Positions 35,759-46,062 of a stretch of DNA of 64,000 bases are shown in pieces. The stretch is from Oerskovia enterophila. Lineage in GTDB: Bacteria > Actinomycetota > Actinomycetes > Actinomycetales > Cellulomonadaceae. The first letter of the stretch is position 1. Every line of letters starts with the position of its first letter. The notes beneath the pieces were generated by a model. That model searched no databases and had not been told where the DNA came from. It saw only the letters and a list, made by a program, of their open reading frames with translations. The stretch lies in contig NZ_MAQA01000014.1 in NCBI RefSeq assembly GCF_001692445.1, forward strand, positions 1-64,000. Direction: 5' to 3'. A program made the translations under genes and the position numbers.

Positions 35759-36783
35759 CCGGCGCCGCGACCCCGGCGTCGGGAGGCCCGGGGGCCGGCG
35801 ACGACACGTCCTCGACCGGACCCCTCGCGCCGGTTCCCCCGCAGTGCGCTCCGCTCGTCCTGCGGGGGCGGGAGGTGGGGGTCGACGAGAGCGTGCCAGG
35901 TCGCCCCGTGCGCCCCGTGGTCATGGCGATCGTCAACCGGACGACGGACTCGTTCTACGCGCCCGCGCGACAGCTCGACGACGGCGCCGCGCTCGAGGCC
36001 GTCGCGCGAGCGTGGTCCGAGGGCGCGGCGATCGTCGACGTCGGGGGAGTGCGTGCCGGGACCGGGCCCGAGGTCACACCGGCCGAGGAGATCCGTCGGG
36101 TCGTGCCCTTCGTCGAACGGGTGCGGGCCGACTTCCCCGACCTCCTCGTGAGCGTCGACACCTGGCGAGCCGAGGTCGCGCGCGAGGCGGCGCTGGCCGG
36201 TGCGGACCTCATCAACGACACCTGGGCAGGGCACGACCCACGCCTGGTCGAGGTCGCGGGTGAGCTCGGCGTCGGGGTCGTGTGCTCCCACACGGGCGGC
36301 GCCACGCCGCGGACGGACCCGTTCCGGGTCGCCTACCGCTCCCACGAGGACGACGGCGCGGCGACCCGGCCGGACGACCCTCGCGACGCCGTCGTGCAGG
36401 ACGTCGTCGCGACCCTCACCGCGGCTGCCGCGCGTGCGGTCGCGTGCGGGGTGCCCGCGGCCTCGGTGCTCGTCGACCCGACGCACGACTTCGGCAAGAA
36501 CACGTGGCACTCGCTGCACCTCGTACGCCGGACCCAGGCGCTCGCGGGTCTCGGCTTCCCGCTGCTCATGGCGCTGTCCCGCAAGGACTTCGTGGGCGAG
36601 ACGCTCGATCTCCCGGCCGACGAGCGGCTCGAGGGGACGCTCGCCGCGACGGCAGTCGCCGCGTGGCTCGGCGCCCGGGTCTTCCGCGCCCACGACGTGG
36701 CGGCCACACGGCGGACGCTGGACACCGTGGCCGCGATCCGGGGCGACGCGCCACCGGCGGTCGCGCTGCGCGGGCTCGCGTGA
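35755..36783 (+). CDS. folP2: Dihydropteroate synthase-like protein, FolP2 type
   Basis: TIM-barrel DHPS homologue, 342 residues with a 50-residue disordered N-terminus. Conserved: VDTWRAEVAREAALAGADLINDTW, VLVDPTHDFGKNTWHSL and LMALSRKDFVGE. The pterin/pABA loop reads MAIVNRTTDSFYA (N61-Y68), where active DHPS has NVTPDSFSD. This is the FolP2 pattern of mycobacteria, reported to lack DHPS activity. Its place after a LOG-family gene also matches Rv1205-Rv1207. GTG at 35755 overlaps the upstream stop (GTGA), and the 3' end overlaps the next gene. Folate synthesis is therefore doubtful. Confidence 0.85.
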   Translation: MTGAATPASGGPGAGDDTSSTGPLAPVPPQCAPLVLRGREVGVDESVPGRPVRPVVMAIVNRTTDSFYAPARQLDDGAALEAVARAWSEGAAIVDVGGVRAGTGPEVTPAEEIRRVVPFVERVRADFPDLLVSVDTWRAEVAREAALAGADLINDTWAGHDPRLVEVAGELGVGVVCSHTGGATPRTDPFRVAYRSHEDDGAATRPDDPRDAVVQDVVATLTAAAARAVACGVPAASVLVDPTHDFGKNTWHSLHLVRRTQALAGLGFPLLMALSRKDFVGETLDLPADERLEGTLAATAVAAWLGARVFRAHDVAATRRTLDTVAAIRGDAPPAVALRGLA

Positions 36784-38129
36784 GCGAGCCTGCCGCGGTG
36801 CAGCGACCCGGCGACGAGCGCGCGACCCGGCCCGGGGCCAGGGCGCCGGCCCCACCGACCGGGGGCGACGCCGCACGGTCCGGGCGGGACTCCGCGCTCC
36901 TGGCAGTCCTCCGGGCGCCCGCACGGTGGACGTGGTGGGTGCAGGTGCTCGCGGTCTACGCTGCGGCGCGGCTCGTCACCGCGGTGATCCTCCTGGTCGT
37001 CGCGCGCTCGCAGGAGGCCAACCTCTGGACCGACGCGGCGCCGTCGTACTCCGCGTGGACGGGGCGGATGTGGGACGCGTCCTGGTACCAGCAGATCGCC
37101 GAGAACGGGTACCCCGCCGAGCTGCCCGTAGGGGGCGACGGGCGGGTGCAGCAGAACGTCTGGGCGTTCTACCCGCTCTTCCCCTTCCTGGTGCGGGCCG
37201 TGCAGCAGGTCACCGGCCTGGGATGGGACGTCGTCGCACCGACCGTGGCGCTGCTGTGCGGCGCCGGGGCGATGCTCGTGATCCACCGCCTGGTCGAGCG
37301 GGCCGGTCGCCTCGCCGTGGCGCGCCGTCCGGGCCTCCCGCTCGCCACGGTCGCGCTCGTGAGCGTCTTCCCCTCGTCGGTCGTGCTCCAGGTGGCCTAC
37401 ACCGAGGCCCTCGCGCTCCTGCTGATCGCCGGCGCGCTGTACCTGGTGTGGGCGCGCCGCTACGAGTGGGCGGGGCTCGTGGTCGTGCTGCTCGGCTTCA
37501 GCCGTGCCGTCGCGCTGCCGCTCGCCCTGGTCGTCGCGTGGCACGCGGTGGTCCGGGGGAGGGTGTGGTGGCGCGCCAGGCGCGTGGTCGGGCTGGAGCC
37601 GGGTGCTGGTCCTGTGGCGGTGCCCTGGCGCGACGTCGCCCGCATCGGGGGGCTCCTCGTCGTCACGGTGCTCAGCGGACTCGTGTGGCAGGTCCTGTGC
37701 GGCCTGGTGACCGGTCGGCCCGACGCCTACTTCCTGACGCAGGAGGCCTGGCGTGGGACCGGACCGGTCGTCCCGTTCGTGCCCTGGGTCCAGGTCTCGC
37801 AGATGCTCTTCGGCAGCGCCGGCCCCTGGGTCCTCGTGGCGGTCCTGGCCGCCGTGGCCGCGGTGGGCCTGAGCCCCGTCGCGCGCCGGCTCGGCCCTGA
37901 GCTCCAGGTGTGGCCGCTCGCCTACCTGGGATACCTCGTCGCCGTGATCGAGCCCTGGACGAGCCTGGTCCGGTTCCTCCTGCTCGCGTTCCCGCTCGGA
38001 GCCGTGACGCTCGGGTGGACCCGGTCGCGGTGGTGGTTCTGGGGGTGCGTCGTAGCGTGCGTCGCGGGGCAGGCCTGGTGGGTCTGGGGCCTGTGGAGGC
38101 TCACCCCGCCGAGCGGATGGCCGCCCTAG
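36780..38129 (+). CDS. PIG-V-like mannosyltransferase family membrane protein
   Basis: 449 residues, GTG start overlapping the folP2 stop. After a 45-residue Pro/Arg-rich tail there are about ten membrane segments. The first extracytoplasmic loop holds AYSAWTGRMWDASWYQQIAENGYP-like acidic/aromatic residues and the block NVWAFYPLFPFLVRAV, both typical of PIG-V (GPI mannosyltransferase 2-like) GT-C enzymes. These use polyprenyl-phosphate sugars at the outer membrane face. The bacterial substrate is unknown; a lipoglycan or glycoprotein acceptor is plausible. In M. tuberculosis the gene after folP2 is gpgS, absent here. Confidence 0.75.
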   Translation: MSEPAAVQRPGDERATRPGARAPAPPTGGDAARSGRDSALLAVLRAPARWTWWVQVLAVYAAARLVTAVILLVVARSQEANLWTDAAPSYSAWTGRMWDASWYQQIAENGYPAELPVGGDGRVQQNVWAFYPLFPFLVRAVQQVTGLGWDVVAPTVALLCGAGAMLVIHRLVERAGRLAVARRPGLPLATVALVSVFPSSVVLQVAYTEALALLLIAGALYLVWARRYEWAGLVVVLLGFSRAVALPLALVVAWHAVVRGRVWWRARRVVGLEPGAGPVAVPWRDVARIGGLLVVTVLSGLVWQVLCGLVTGRPDAYFLTQEAWRGTGPVVPFVPWVQVSQMLFGSAGPWVLVAVLAAVAAVGLSPVARRLGPELQVWPLAYLGYLVAVIEPWTSLVRFLLLAFPLGAVTLGWTRSRWWFWGCVVACVAGQAWWVWGLWRLTPPSGWPP

Positions 38130-38185
38130 CGGCAACCAGGTCACGATCTGCGCATTTGCCGCGACGGCGTGTCGCACGGGTGAAC

Positions 38186-38191
38186 TAGAAT
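38186..38191 (+). promoter_or_regulatory. -10 box before the DUF3117 gene
   Basis: TAGAAT about 100 bp before the ATG at 38291, giving a leader of about 90 nt with a GGAGAG ribosome site. Confidence 0.45.
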
Positions 38192-38290
38192 GGTGCACGG
38201 GCGTCCTCGGGCGGTCGGCGCGGTGACGTGCTGCCACCCTGCCGGGGCGCCGACCACAGCAGTACTGGACTACGGAATGGAGAGCCCACA

Positions 38291-38458
38291 ATGGCTGCGA
38301 TGAAGCCGCGTACGGGGGATGGCCCGCTCGAGGTCACCAAGGAGGGCCGCGGCATCGTCATGCGTGTCCCGCTCGAGGGTGGCGGTCGACTCGTGGTGGA
38401 GCTCAACGCGACCGAGGCCAGCGAGCTGGGCGAGGCGCTCCAAGCCGTCGTGGGCTGA
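38291..38458 (+). CDS. DUF3117 mini-protein
   Basis: 55 residues: MAAMKPRTGDGPLEVTKEGR at the start, then a beta-hairpin and the helix LNATEASELGEALQAVVG. A highly conserved actinobacterial family (Rv1211 in M. tuberculosis) of unknown function. ATG at 38291 with GGAGAG 8 nt upstream. The stop lies only 6 bp before the pepA start, so the two are probably co-transcribed. Confidence 0.93.
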   Translation: MAAMKPRTGDGPLEVTKEGRGIVMRVPLEGGGRLVVELNATEASELGEALQAVVG

Positions 38459-38464
38459 GACGCC

Positions 38465-40090
38465 TTGACCGCGCGCGACGCACAGCCGCTCCTGGACCTT
38501 CCTCCTGTCGGGGGAGCTCCCCGCCACCTCCCCGAGGTGGTCGAGACGCCGGGGACCGTCCTGGACTGCCCGTTCCTGACGGACGACGCGGTCTCGGCCC
38601 TCGTGGTGGCCGTGGCCCCTCCTCTCGAGGAGGAGGACGGGCTGCAGCCGCGTGCGGGGACCGTGGACGCGGCCGCGCGCTACGGGATCGATCTCGCAGA
38701 GCTGGCCGACCGCTCCGGAGGCTCGAGCTTCCGGGGCGCGGCCGGCGAGGTCACGACCGTCGACCTGCCGCGCACGCACGCCGGAGCGGCCAACCCGCTG
38801 CCCTGGGCGGGTCTCCCGTCCACGATCGTTCTGCTCGGTATCGGCGCAGGCTCCGACCTCGAGCTCCGGCGTGCGGGAGCGGCGCTGGCCGGGGCGACGC
38901 GGGGTCTCGAGCGCGTCGTGAGCGCCGCGACGGCCGACGCCACCCCCAGCGGCGTCACGGCGTTCGTCGAGGGGTACCTGCTCGCGGCCTACCGCACGCC
39001 ACGCTTCGGCGGGCTCGCCCCGAGCCGCAAGGTGCGCGGGCCCGCCCCGGACCCGCACGCGGCCGCCGAACAGCTCGTCCTCCTCGGAGAGGGAGCCGAG
39101 CAGCAGATCCTCGCTGCTCGGATCGCGGCGAGCGCGACCTGGCTCGTGCGCGACCTGTCGAACACCCCGTCCAACATCAAGGACCCGGCCTGGTTCGCCC
39201 AGCAGGCGACCGGCCTCGCGGGTGCCGCCGGCCTCGAGACCGAGGTCCTCGGTCCGCGCGAGCTCGCGGCGAAGGGTTTCGGCGGTCTCCTGGCCGTGGG
39301 TGCTGCCTCGGCGAGCCCTCCCCGGCTCGTGACGGTCACCTACGTGCCGGAGGACGCCGAGCAGCACGTGGTCCTCGTCGGCAAGGGCATCACGTACGAC
39401 ACCGGCGGGCTCTCGATCAAGCCGCGCGAGGCCATGGTGCCCATGAAGACGGACATGGCGGGGGCCGCCGTCGCGCTGGCCGTGGTGCTCGGCGCGGCAG
39501 AGGCCGGTGTGCGGCACCAGGTCACCGCGGTCCTCCCGCTCGCCGAGAACCACTTCGGCGCGGACTCCTACCGTCCCGGGGACGTGCTGCGTACCTACTC
39601 GGGACGCACGGTCGAGGTCGCGAACACCGACGCCGAGGGGCGACTGGTCCTCGCGGACGCTCTCGGCTATGCGATCGCCGAGCTCGCGCCGGACCTGCTG
39701 ATCGACGTCGCGACCCTGACCGGAGCAGCGAGCATCGGGCTCGGGCGGGGCCACGCGGCGCTCTACGCGACCGCTCCCGAGCTCGTGACCGGCCTCGAGG
39801 CCGCCGCAGCCGCGACGGGTGAACGGGTCTGGCACATGCCGCTCGTCGAGGACTACACGTCCGCGCTGCGATCGACCGTCGCGGACCTGCGGCACGTGCC
39901 GCTCGAGGCCGGGGGTGGCGGATCCATCACGGCTGCGCTCTTCCTGCGGGAGTTCACGGGAGGGCTGCCCTGGGTCCACCTCGACATCGCCGGCCCGGCA
40001 CGGGCGACGTCGTCGCGGCACGAGGTCACCGAGGGGGCGACGGGGTACGGGGCGCGCCTGCTGCTCCGGTACCTCACCGACCTCCGCTGA
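38465..40090 (+). CDS. pepA: Leucyl aminopeptidase (M17)
   Basis: Cytosolic dinuclear zinc/manganese aminopeptidase. The C-terminal catalytic domain carries the metal and catalytic residues in VGKGITYDTGGLSIKPR, MKTDMAGAAVAL and the signature NTDAEGRLVLADAL, plus ATLTGAASIGLG. The N-terminal domain (1-170) is divergent as usual. 541 residues if the TTG at 38465 is used; this is the only start near the DUF3117 stop, with a weak ribosome site. A downstream GTG near 38537 is the alternative. Confidence 0.9.
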   Translation: MTARDAQPLLDLPPVGGAPRHLPEVVETPGTVLDCPFLTDDAVSALVVAVAPPLEEEDGLQPRAGTVDAAARYGIDLAELADRSGGSSFRGAAGEVTTVDLPRTHAGAANPLPWAGLPSTIVLLGIGAGSDLELRRAGAALAGATRGLERVVSAATADATPSGVTAFVEGYLLAAYRTPRFGGLAPSRKVRGPAPDPHAAAEQLVLLGEGAEQQILAARIAASATWLVRDLSNTPSNIKDPAWFAQQATGLAGAAGLETEVLGPRELAAKGFGGLLAVGAASASPPRLVTVTYVPEDAEQHVVLVGKGITYDTGGLSIKPREAMVPMKTDMAGAAVALAVVLGAAEAGVRHQVTAVLPLAENHFGADSYRPGDVLRTYSGRTVEVANTDAEGRLVLADALGYAIAELAPDLLIDVATLTGAASIGLGRGHAALYATAPELVTGLEAAAAATGERVWHMPLVEDYTSALRSTVADLRHVPLEAGGGGSITAALFLREFTGGLPWVHLDIAGPARATSSRHEVTEGATGYGARLLLRYLTDLR

Positions 40091-40119
40091 GGCCGGCACC
40101 GGCGACCTGCCGGGCACAT

Positions 40120-40162
40120 GACGAGGGCCCCTCACCCGTTCGGCGGGTGAGGGGCCCTCGTC
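40120..40162. terminator. Bidirectional terminator between pepA and the O-methyltransferase
   Basis: Perfect 19-bp stem (40120-40138 with 40144-40162), loop TTCGG, between convergent genes. Confidence 0.92.
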
Positions 40163-40214
40163 GTGCTCACGCTCGCGCGGCTGCGTGCGGAGCGCCGCGG
40201 GAGGCGACGGTGCG

Positions 40215-40865
40215 CTACCGGCGCACGCCGAGGAGCAGTCCGTCGCCGCTCGGGATGAGTGCGGGCAGGACGCGGTCGTCGGCGCGCAGCGAGCGACCGA
40301 CCTCGCGCACGATCGTGGTGATCTCGTCGCGCCGGGCAGGGTCCGCCACGCGGTCGCCGACGAGCGCGCCGTCGACCGCGACGATGCCGCCCGGACGCAG
40401 GAGACGCAGTGCCTGCTCTACGTACTCGGGGTAGCTGTGACGGTCGGCGCCGACGAGGACCAGGTCGTACGCGCCGTCGGTGAGGCGGGGCAGGACGTCG
40501 CTCGCACGGCCGGGGATCGTCCGGGTCCTGGTGGCGCGGATCCCGGCCTCGGCGAACGCGTCCTTGGCGGCACGCTGGTGCTCGACCTCGACGTCGATGG
40601 TCGTCAGGACGCCGTCCTCGGGCATCCCGCGCAGGAGCCAGAGCGACGCGACTCCCGTGCCGGTGCCGATCTCGACGACCGAGCGGGCGCCCAGGGCGGC
40701 CGCGAGGGCCTGGAGCACTGCTCCCACGCCTGGCAGGACGGCGGGGCAACCCAGCTCGGCGGCACGCTCGCGAGCGCGCAGGAGGACGTCGTCCTCCGGC
40801 ACGAACTCCTCGCAGTAGGTCCAGCTCGACGCCTTGGCGTTGGTCCGGCCGATGTCGGTGGTGAT
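40215..40865 (-). CDS. SAM-dependent O-methyltransferase (Rv1220c-like), ATC start
   Basis: Class I methyltransferase of the catechol/caffeoyl-CoA OMT family, 216 residues. SAM-binding motif SVVEIGTGTGVASLWLLRGM, acidic VLTTIDVEVEHQ, then DLVLVGADRHSYPEYVEQALRLLRPGGIVAVDGAL. Natural substrate unknown. No ATG, GTG or TTG is available near the conserved start TTDIGRTNAKASSW. Instead an AGGAGG (40871-40876) is followed after 5 nt by ATC at 40865-40863. ATC is a rare start; a GTG 21 codons later would cut conserved sequence. Divergent from sigE, as in M. tuberculosis. Confidence 0.85.
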   Translation of the reverse strand: MTTDIGRTNAKASSWTYCEEFVPEDDVLLRARERAAELGCPAVLPGVGAVLQALAAALGARSVVEIGTGTGVASLWLLRGMPEDGVLTTIDVEVEHQRAAKDAFAEAGIRATRTRTIPGRASDVLPRLTDGAYDLVLVGADRHSYPEYVEQALRLLRPGGIVAVDGALVGDRVADPARRDEITTIVREVGRSLRADDRVLPALIPSGDGLLLGVRR

Positions 40866-41045
40866 AGGGCCCTCCTGGTCTCGGGCACCGCGCGCCTCCG
40901 GGGAACCCCGGACGGACTGCTGCGGTGCTGCCGTCCTGCGCGGTGCAGGTGAGGCGATCGTACCGGCCCGCGGGCTCCGTGGCGCTGGATGCGCCCACGT
41001 CCCGGGGAGGTTTCGTGGACGTGGTGCGCACGTCCGTGCGACGTC

Positions 41046-41072
41046 GGGAACGGATGCGCGACGCACCGCGTT
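41046..41072 (+). promoter_or_regulatory. ECF sigma-type promoter upstream of sigE
   Basis: GGGAAC (41046-41051), 17 nt, then CGTT (41069-41072): the classic SigE/SigH-type ECF promoter of actinobacteria. It ends 20 bp before the sigE start, implying a very short leader and autoregulation of the sigE-rseA-htrA operon. Confidence 0.75.
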
Positions 41073-41092
41073 GTACGGGGACAATGGACCGT

Positions 41093-41722
41093 GTGAGCAG
41101 TGACGTGAGTGCCCAGCCCTGGACGCCCCCCTCGTGGGACCAGATCGTGCGGGAGCACTCCGCGCGCGTGTACCGGCTGGCGTACCGCCTGACCGGGAAC
41201 CAGCACGACGCCGAGGACCTGACCCAGGAGACGTTCATCCGCGTCTTCCGGTCGCTGTCGAGCTACACCCCGGGGACGTTCGAGGGGTGGCTGCACCGCA
41301 TCACCACGAACCTGTTCCTGGACCAGGTACGTCGCAAGCAGCGCATCCGCATGGAGGCCATGGGCGAGGACTCGGCCCAGTACGCGGCCACGGGGGAGAT
41401 GACGCACCCGGAGCGCGGGTACGAGCACACGAACCTCGACCACGACGTCCAGCGTGCGCTCGACGCCCTGTCGCCCGAGTACAGGGCGGCGGTCGTGCTG
41501 TGCGACATCGAGGGGCTGAGCTACGAGGAGATCGCGGTCACCCTGGGCATCAAGCTCGGCACGGTGCGTTCGCGCATCCACCGCGCGCGCTCGCAGCTGC
41601 GTGCGGCCCTTCCGCACCGTGACCCGTCCGAGCGCGCCGCCACGGACGGTGCACCGTCCGGGGACGTCGCGGTCGACGAGCTGACGGCACTCGGGACCCG
41701 CACCGCACCGGGGGGACCATGA
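41093..41722 (+). CDS. sigE: ECF RNA polymerase sigma factor SigE
   Basis: Envelope-stress sigma factor, 209 residues from GTG 41093 (an in-frame ATG at 41084 is an alternative). Region 2 is [20 protein letters not shown] with TFIRVFRSL. Region 4 is [20 protein letters not shown] with [16 protein letters not shown]. The C-terminal 40 residues are variable. The neighbours (anti-sigma, HtrA, TatB, divergent O-methyltransferase) reproduce the M. tuberculosis sigE locus Rv1220c-Rv1224. An ECF-type promoter lies just upstream. Overlaps rseA by 4 bp. Confidence 0.94.
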   Translation: MSSDVSAQPWTPPSWDQIVREHSARVYRLAYRLTGNQHDAEDLTQETFIRVFRSLSSYTPGTFEGWLHRITTNLFLDQVRRKQRIRMEAMGEDSAQYAATGEMTHPERGYEHTNLDHDVQRALDALSPEYRAAVVLCDIEGLSYEEIAVTLGIKLGTVRSRIHRARSQLRAALPHRDPSERAATDGAPSGDVAVDELTALGTRTAPGGP

Positions 41723-42717
41723 CGCACCTCGGGACCCTCATCAGCGCGCTGGCCGACGACCAGCTCCCGCCCGCGACGCGTGAGCGGGCGCTGACGCACG
41801 TCGCGGGATGTGACCAGTGCGCCGCCGAGCTCGCGGTCGCGCGTGCGGTCCGCAAGCGCCTGTCGTGCGCGCGGGACGTCCTGCCGACGACCGACCTCAC
41901 CTCCCGGCTCCTCGCGCTCTCGGCACAGATCCCCGACGCCGAGGGCGACCCGTTGCGCAAGGGGCCGGCGGCGCGCGACCCGTGGGCGCCCGCTCCCGAG
42001 GCGGGGGCGCTGAGCTGCGCGCTCACGGGAGACATCGCTGCCCATGCCCGACGACGCCGCTCGCGTCGCGTGCTCGTCGCGGCATCGAGCGGGGTCGCCG
42101 TGCTGGCCGTCGCGCTCTTCACGCTCGGTGACCGTCCCGTCGTGGTGCCGGACCGGCACGTGGCGTCGCCGCTGACGGTGCTGGCAGAGGCCGGCGGTGC
42201 CACGGCGGCAGGGGCCACCGAGGTGGCCCTCGTCCCCGTCCTGCCGGAGGTCTCGGACGCCGCGGGCGCCGGGGACGGTGCCAGCAGCGTGGACCTCGCG
42301 GACTCGACCGCGCTCGCCTGGATGGCCGAGCACGGATGGACGAGCCCGACGGGGATCCTCGACGGGTTCGACGTCACCTCGGTCCAGCTCGTCGGGCCCG
42401 AGCGCGACGTGCTCCGTGTGGACCTCACGGGCCCCGAGGGGACCATCGTGGTCCGCGAGCAGGTCGGTCGGCTCGACACGTCGAGCCTCTCGCGCTCCGA
42501 GGGCTTCGAGGGGCGCGCCGTCTACGTCCTGTCCGACGAGCCGCCCCACCTGGTGTGGCAGGCTGGGGACACGGTGATCGACGTCGTGGCAGAGGTGAGC
42601 AAGGACGTCCTCGCCTCGTTCGTGGCGACGTTCCCCGCGCACGACTTCGACGCGGGGGTCCCGGCCCGCATCTCCCGGGGCTGGACGACCATGACAGGAG
42701 CCTTGGGCACCCCATGA
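41719..42717 (+). CDS. rseA: Anti-sigma factor with zinc-type motif and extracytoplasmic domain
   Basis: Membrane regulator expected to hold SigE inactive. 332 residues. The N-terminal anti-sigma domain has HVAGCDQC (H27, C31, C34), the HxxxCxxC motif of redox-responsive ZAS proteins. One membrane helix follows at about 112-132, then an exported part of about 190 residues ending [12 protein letters not shown]. tuberculosis RseA is only about 150 residues, so the exported part is extra; the order [35 protein letters not shown] recalls RseB/MucB-like sensor folds. ATGA overlap with sigE and with htrA. Confidence 0.88.
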   Translation: MTHLGTLISALADDQLPPATRERALTHVAGCDQCAAELAVARAVRKRLSCARDVLPTTDLTSRLLALSAQIPDAEGDPLRKGPAARDPWAPAPEAGALSCALTGDIAAHARRRRSRRVLVAASSGVAVLAVALFTLGDRPVVVPDRHVASPLTVLAEAGGATAAGATEVALVPVLPEVSDAAGAGDGASSVDLADSTALAWMAEHGWTSPTGILDGFDVTSVQLVGPERDVLRVDLTGPEGTIVVREQVGRLDTSSLSRSEGFEGRAVYVLSDEPPHLVWQAGDTVIDVVAEVSKDVLASFVATFPAHDFDAGVPARISRGWTTMTGALGTP

Positions 42718-44570
42718 CCGCACACGACTCAGCGCTGGACCCCGCCGAGCCGCAGCCCGCTGCGCAGCCTCACGCGCCATCGCCCTCGCAGGCCCCCGAG
42801 ACCGCGAGCGACCCCGCCACGGTCGAGGCTGCTCCGTCGTCGCCCGAGCGGGCGTCGACCTCGCAGGCCGACGCCCCCGAGGGCCCCTCGGGGCGGTCGA
42901 CGGTCGAGGCGCAGACGGCAGTCGTGGCACCGGACGCTCCCGCGTCGGAGCGCGAGCCAGGCGGTGAGCCGTCGGCCCTGGCGCCCGGCGCCTCTTCGGA
43001 GCAGACACCCACACCCGTGGGAGAGCAGCGCACCGAGGAGGTACCGGTGCCTCGCCCGGCCCCCACGCAGCCTCCGGCCGCTCCCAACCCCTTCGCTCCG
43101 CCGTCGGCGTTCCGGTCCACGACGACCGCACCCCTGAGCCCCGTCGCGCCGGGTGCGCGCCCCGCAGCTCCCGGCCCCGTGCCTCCGCCCGGTCCGCACG
43201 ACACGCGCCCGTACGGAGCGCCCCTGGGCACACTGCCCGTCGCCCGCCCCGGCCTTCCCGGATATGCCCCGCAGCCACCGGCCGGGCAGCACCCGTACGC
43301 CGCCGCGTACCAGCACGCCACGGCCACGCCGGGCGGGCCCGCGCAGCACGGAACCACCCCGCCGCAGCCGGCGTATCAGGGAGCGGGCAGCCTGCCCGGA
43401 GAGCCCGACCCGCACGGCTCCACGACGCCCGTCGAGCCGTGGGGGGCCCCGCCCCCGCCGCCCGCGCAGAAGCCCCGTCGCCGCATCGGTGCCGGCGCGG
43501 TCGCCGGCATCGCTGCGCTCGCCCTCGTGGCGGGGGCGGTCGGTGGCATCGCGGCCGACCGGATCGTCGACGGCACCCAGCGTCGCCCGGTCAGCGCGTC
43601 GCTCCCGCTCGCGGGGACGGCCCCCGAGGCAGAGCGTCCCGCGGGCTCGGTCGCGGCGATCGCGGCGACCGTGCTGCCGAGCGTCGTGTCGCTGCAGGTC
43701 GAGGGCGCGGACGGGATCTCGACGGGCTCGGGCTTCGTGATCCGTGAGGACGGCTACATCCTCACCAACAACCACGTGGTCGCCGGTGGCGCGGACGGCG
43801 GCAAGGTCACGGTGCTCTTCGCGGACGGCAGCGAGCGTCCGGCCACGATCGTCGGTCGCACCGCGGACTACGACCTCGCGGTCGTCAAGGTCGACGAGGC
43901 CGGTCTGACACCGCTCGTGCTGGGCGACTCGGACGCCGTGGTCGTGGGGGACCCCGTCGTCGCGATCGGTGCCCCGCTCGGGCTCAACGGGACCGTCACG
44001 ACCGGGATCGTCAGTGCGCTGAACCGTCCCGTCGCGGCAGGCGACTCGGCCGAGACCGCGTTCATCAACGCGATCCAGACGGATGCGGCCATCAACCCGG
44101 GGAACTCGGGCGGCCCGCTGGTGAACGGAGCGGGCGAGGTCGTGGGCGTGAACTCCGCGATCGCGCAGCCGCCCGGGACGGGTGGCGCGACGGGCAGCAT
44201 CGGCCTCGGGTTCGCGATCCCCTCCGACCAGGCCAGGCGGACGGCCGAGGAGCTGATCGAGAAGGGCACCGCCACGTACCCCGTGATCGGGGTCCTGCTC
44301 GACTCGCGCTACCAGGGCGAGGGCGTCCAGGTCACGACCGAACCGCAGGGCGGGCAGTCGCCCGTGACCGCGGGCGGTCCGGCGGACGAGGCCGGGATCC
44401 AGGCCGGGGACGTCATCCTCGCGATCGACGGGAGGCCCGTGAGCCTGAGCGACGAGCTCATCGTGGCGATCCGCGCGAAGGCCCCCGGAGACACCGTGAC
44501 GCTGCGCGTGCGCACGGGCGACGCCGAGCGCGACGTCCGCGTTGTGCTCGACGAAGCCACGAGCGAGTAG
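42714..44570 (+). CDS. htrA: HtrA/DegP-like membrane serine protease
   Basis: 618 residues. A very long Pro/Ala-rich cytoplasmic tail (1 to about 255) and one membrane helix (about 258-282) precede an exported trypsin-like domain with catalytic triad H354 (TNNHVV), D387 (YDLAVV) and S465 (GNSGGP). One PDZ domain follows (about 515-600, GIQAGDVILAIDGRPV). Quality-control protease of the cell envelope, co-transcribed with sigE-rseA. ATG overlaps the rseA stop. In mycobacteria HtrA acts with the SigE system. Confidence 0.94.
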   Translation: MTAHDSALDPAEPQPAAQPHAPSPSQAPETASDPATVEAAPSSPERASTSQADAPEGPSGRSTVEAQTAVVAPDAPASEREPGGEPSALAPGASSEQTPTPVGEQRTEEVPVPRPAPTQPPAAPNPFAPPSAFRSTTTAPLSPVAPGARPAAPGPVPPPGPHDTRPYGAPLGTLPVARPGLPGYAPQPPAGQHPYAAAYQHATATPGGPAQHGTTPPQPAYQGAGSLPGEPDPHGSTTPVEPWGAPPPPPAQKPRRRIGAGAVAGIAALALVAGAVGGIAADRIVDGTQRRPVSASLPLAGTAPEAERPAGSVAAIAATVLPSVVSLQVEGADGISTGSGFVIREDGYILTNNHVVAGGADGGKVTVLFADGSERPATIVGRTADYDLAVVKVDEAGLTPLVLGDSDAVVVGDPVVAIGAPLGLNGTVTTGIVSALNRPVAAGDSAETAFINAIQTDAAINPGNSGGPLVNGAGEVVGVNSAIAQPPGTGGATGSIGLGFAIPSDQARRTAEELIEKGTATYPVIGVLLDSRYQGEGVQVTTEPQGGQSPVTAGGPADEAGIQAGDVILAIDGRPVSLSDELIVAIRAKAPGDTVTLRVRTGDAERDVRVVLDEATSE

Positions 44571-44573
44571 TCT
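44568..44573 (+). promoter_or_regulatory. -10 box of tatB overlapping the htrA stop
   Basis: TAGTCT ends 6 nt before the tatB GTG; its first three bases are the htrA stop codon. Confidence 0.5.
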
Positions 44574-44579
44574 GACCGC

Positions 44580-46061
<1,482 letters not shown>

Positions 46062-46062
<1 letters not shown>

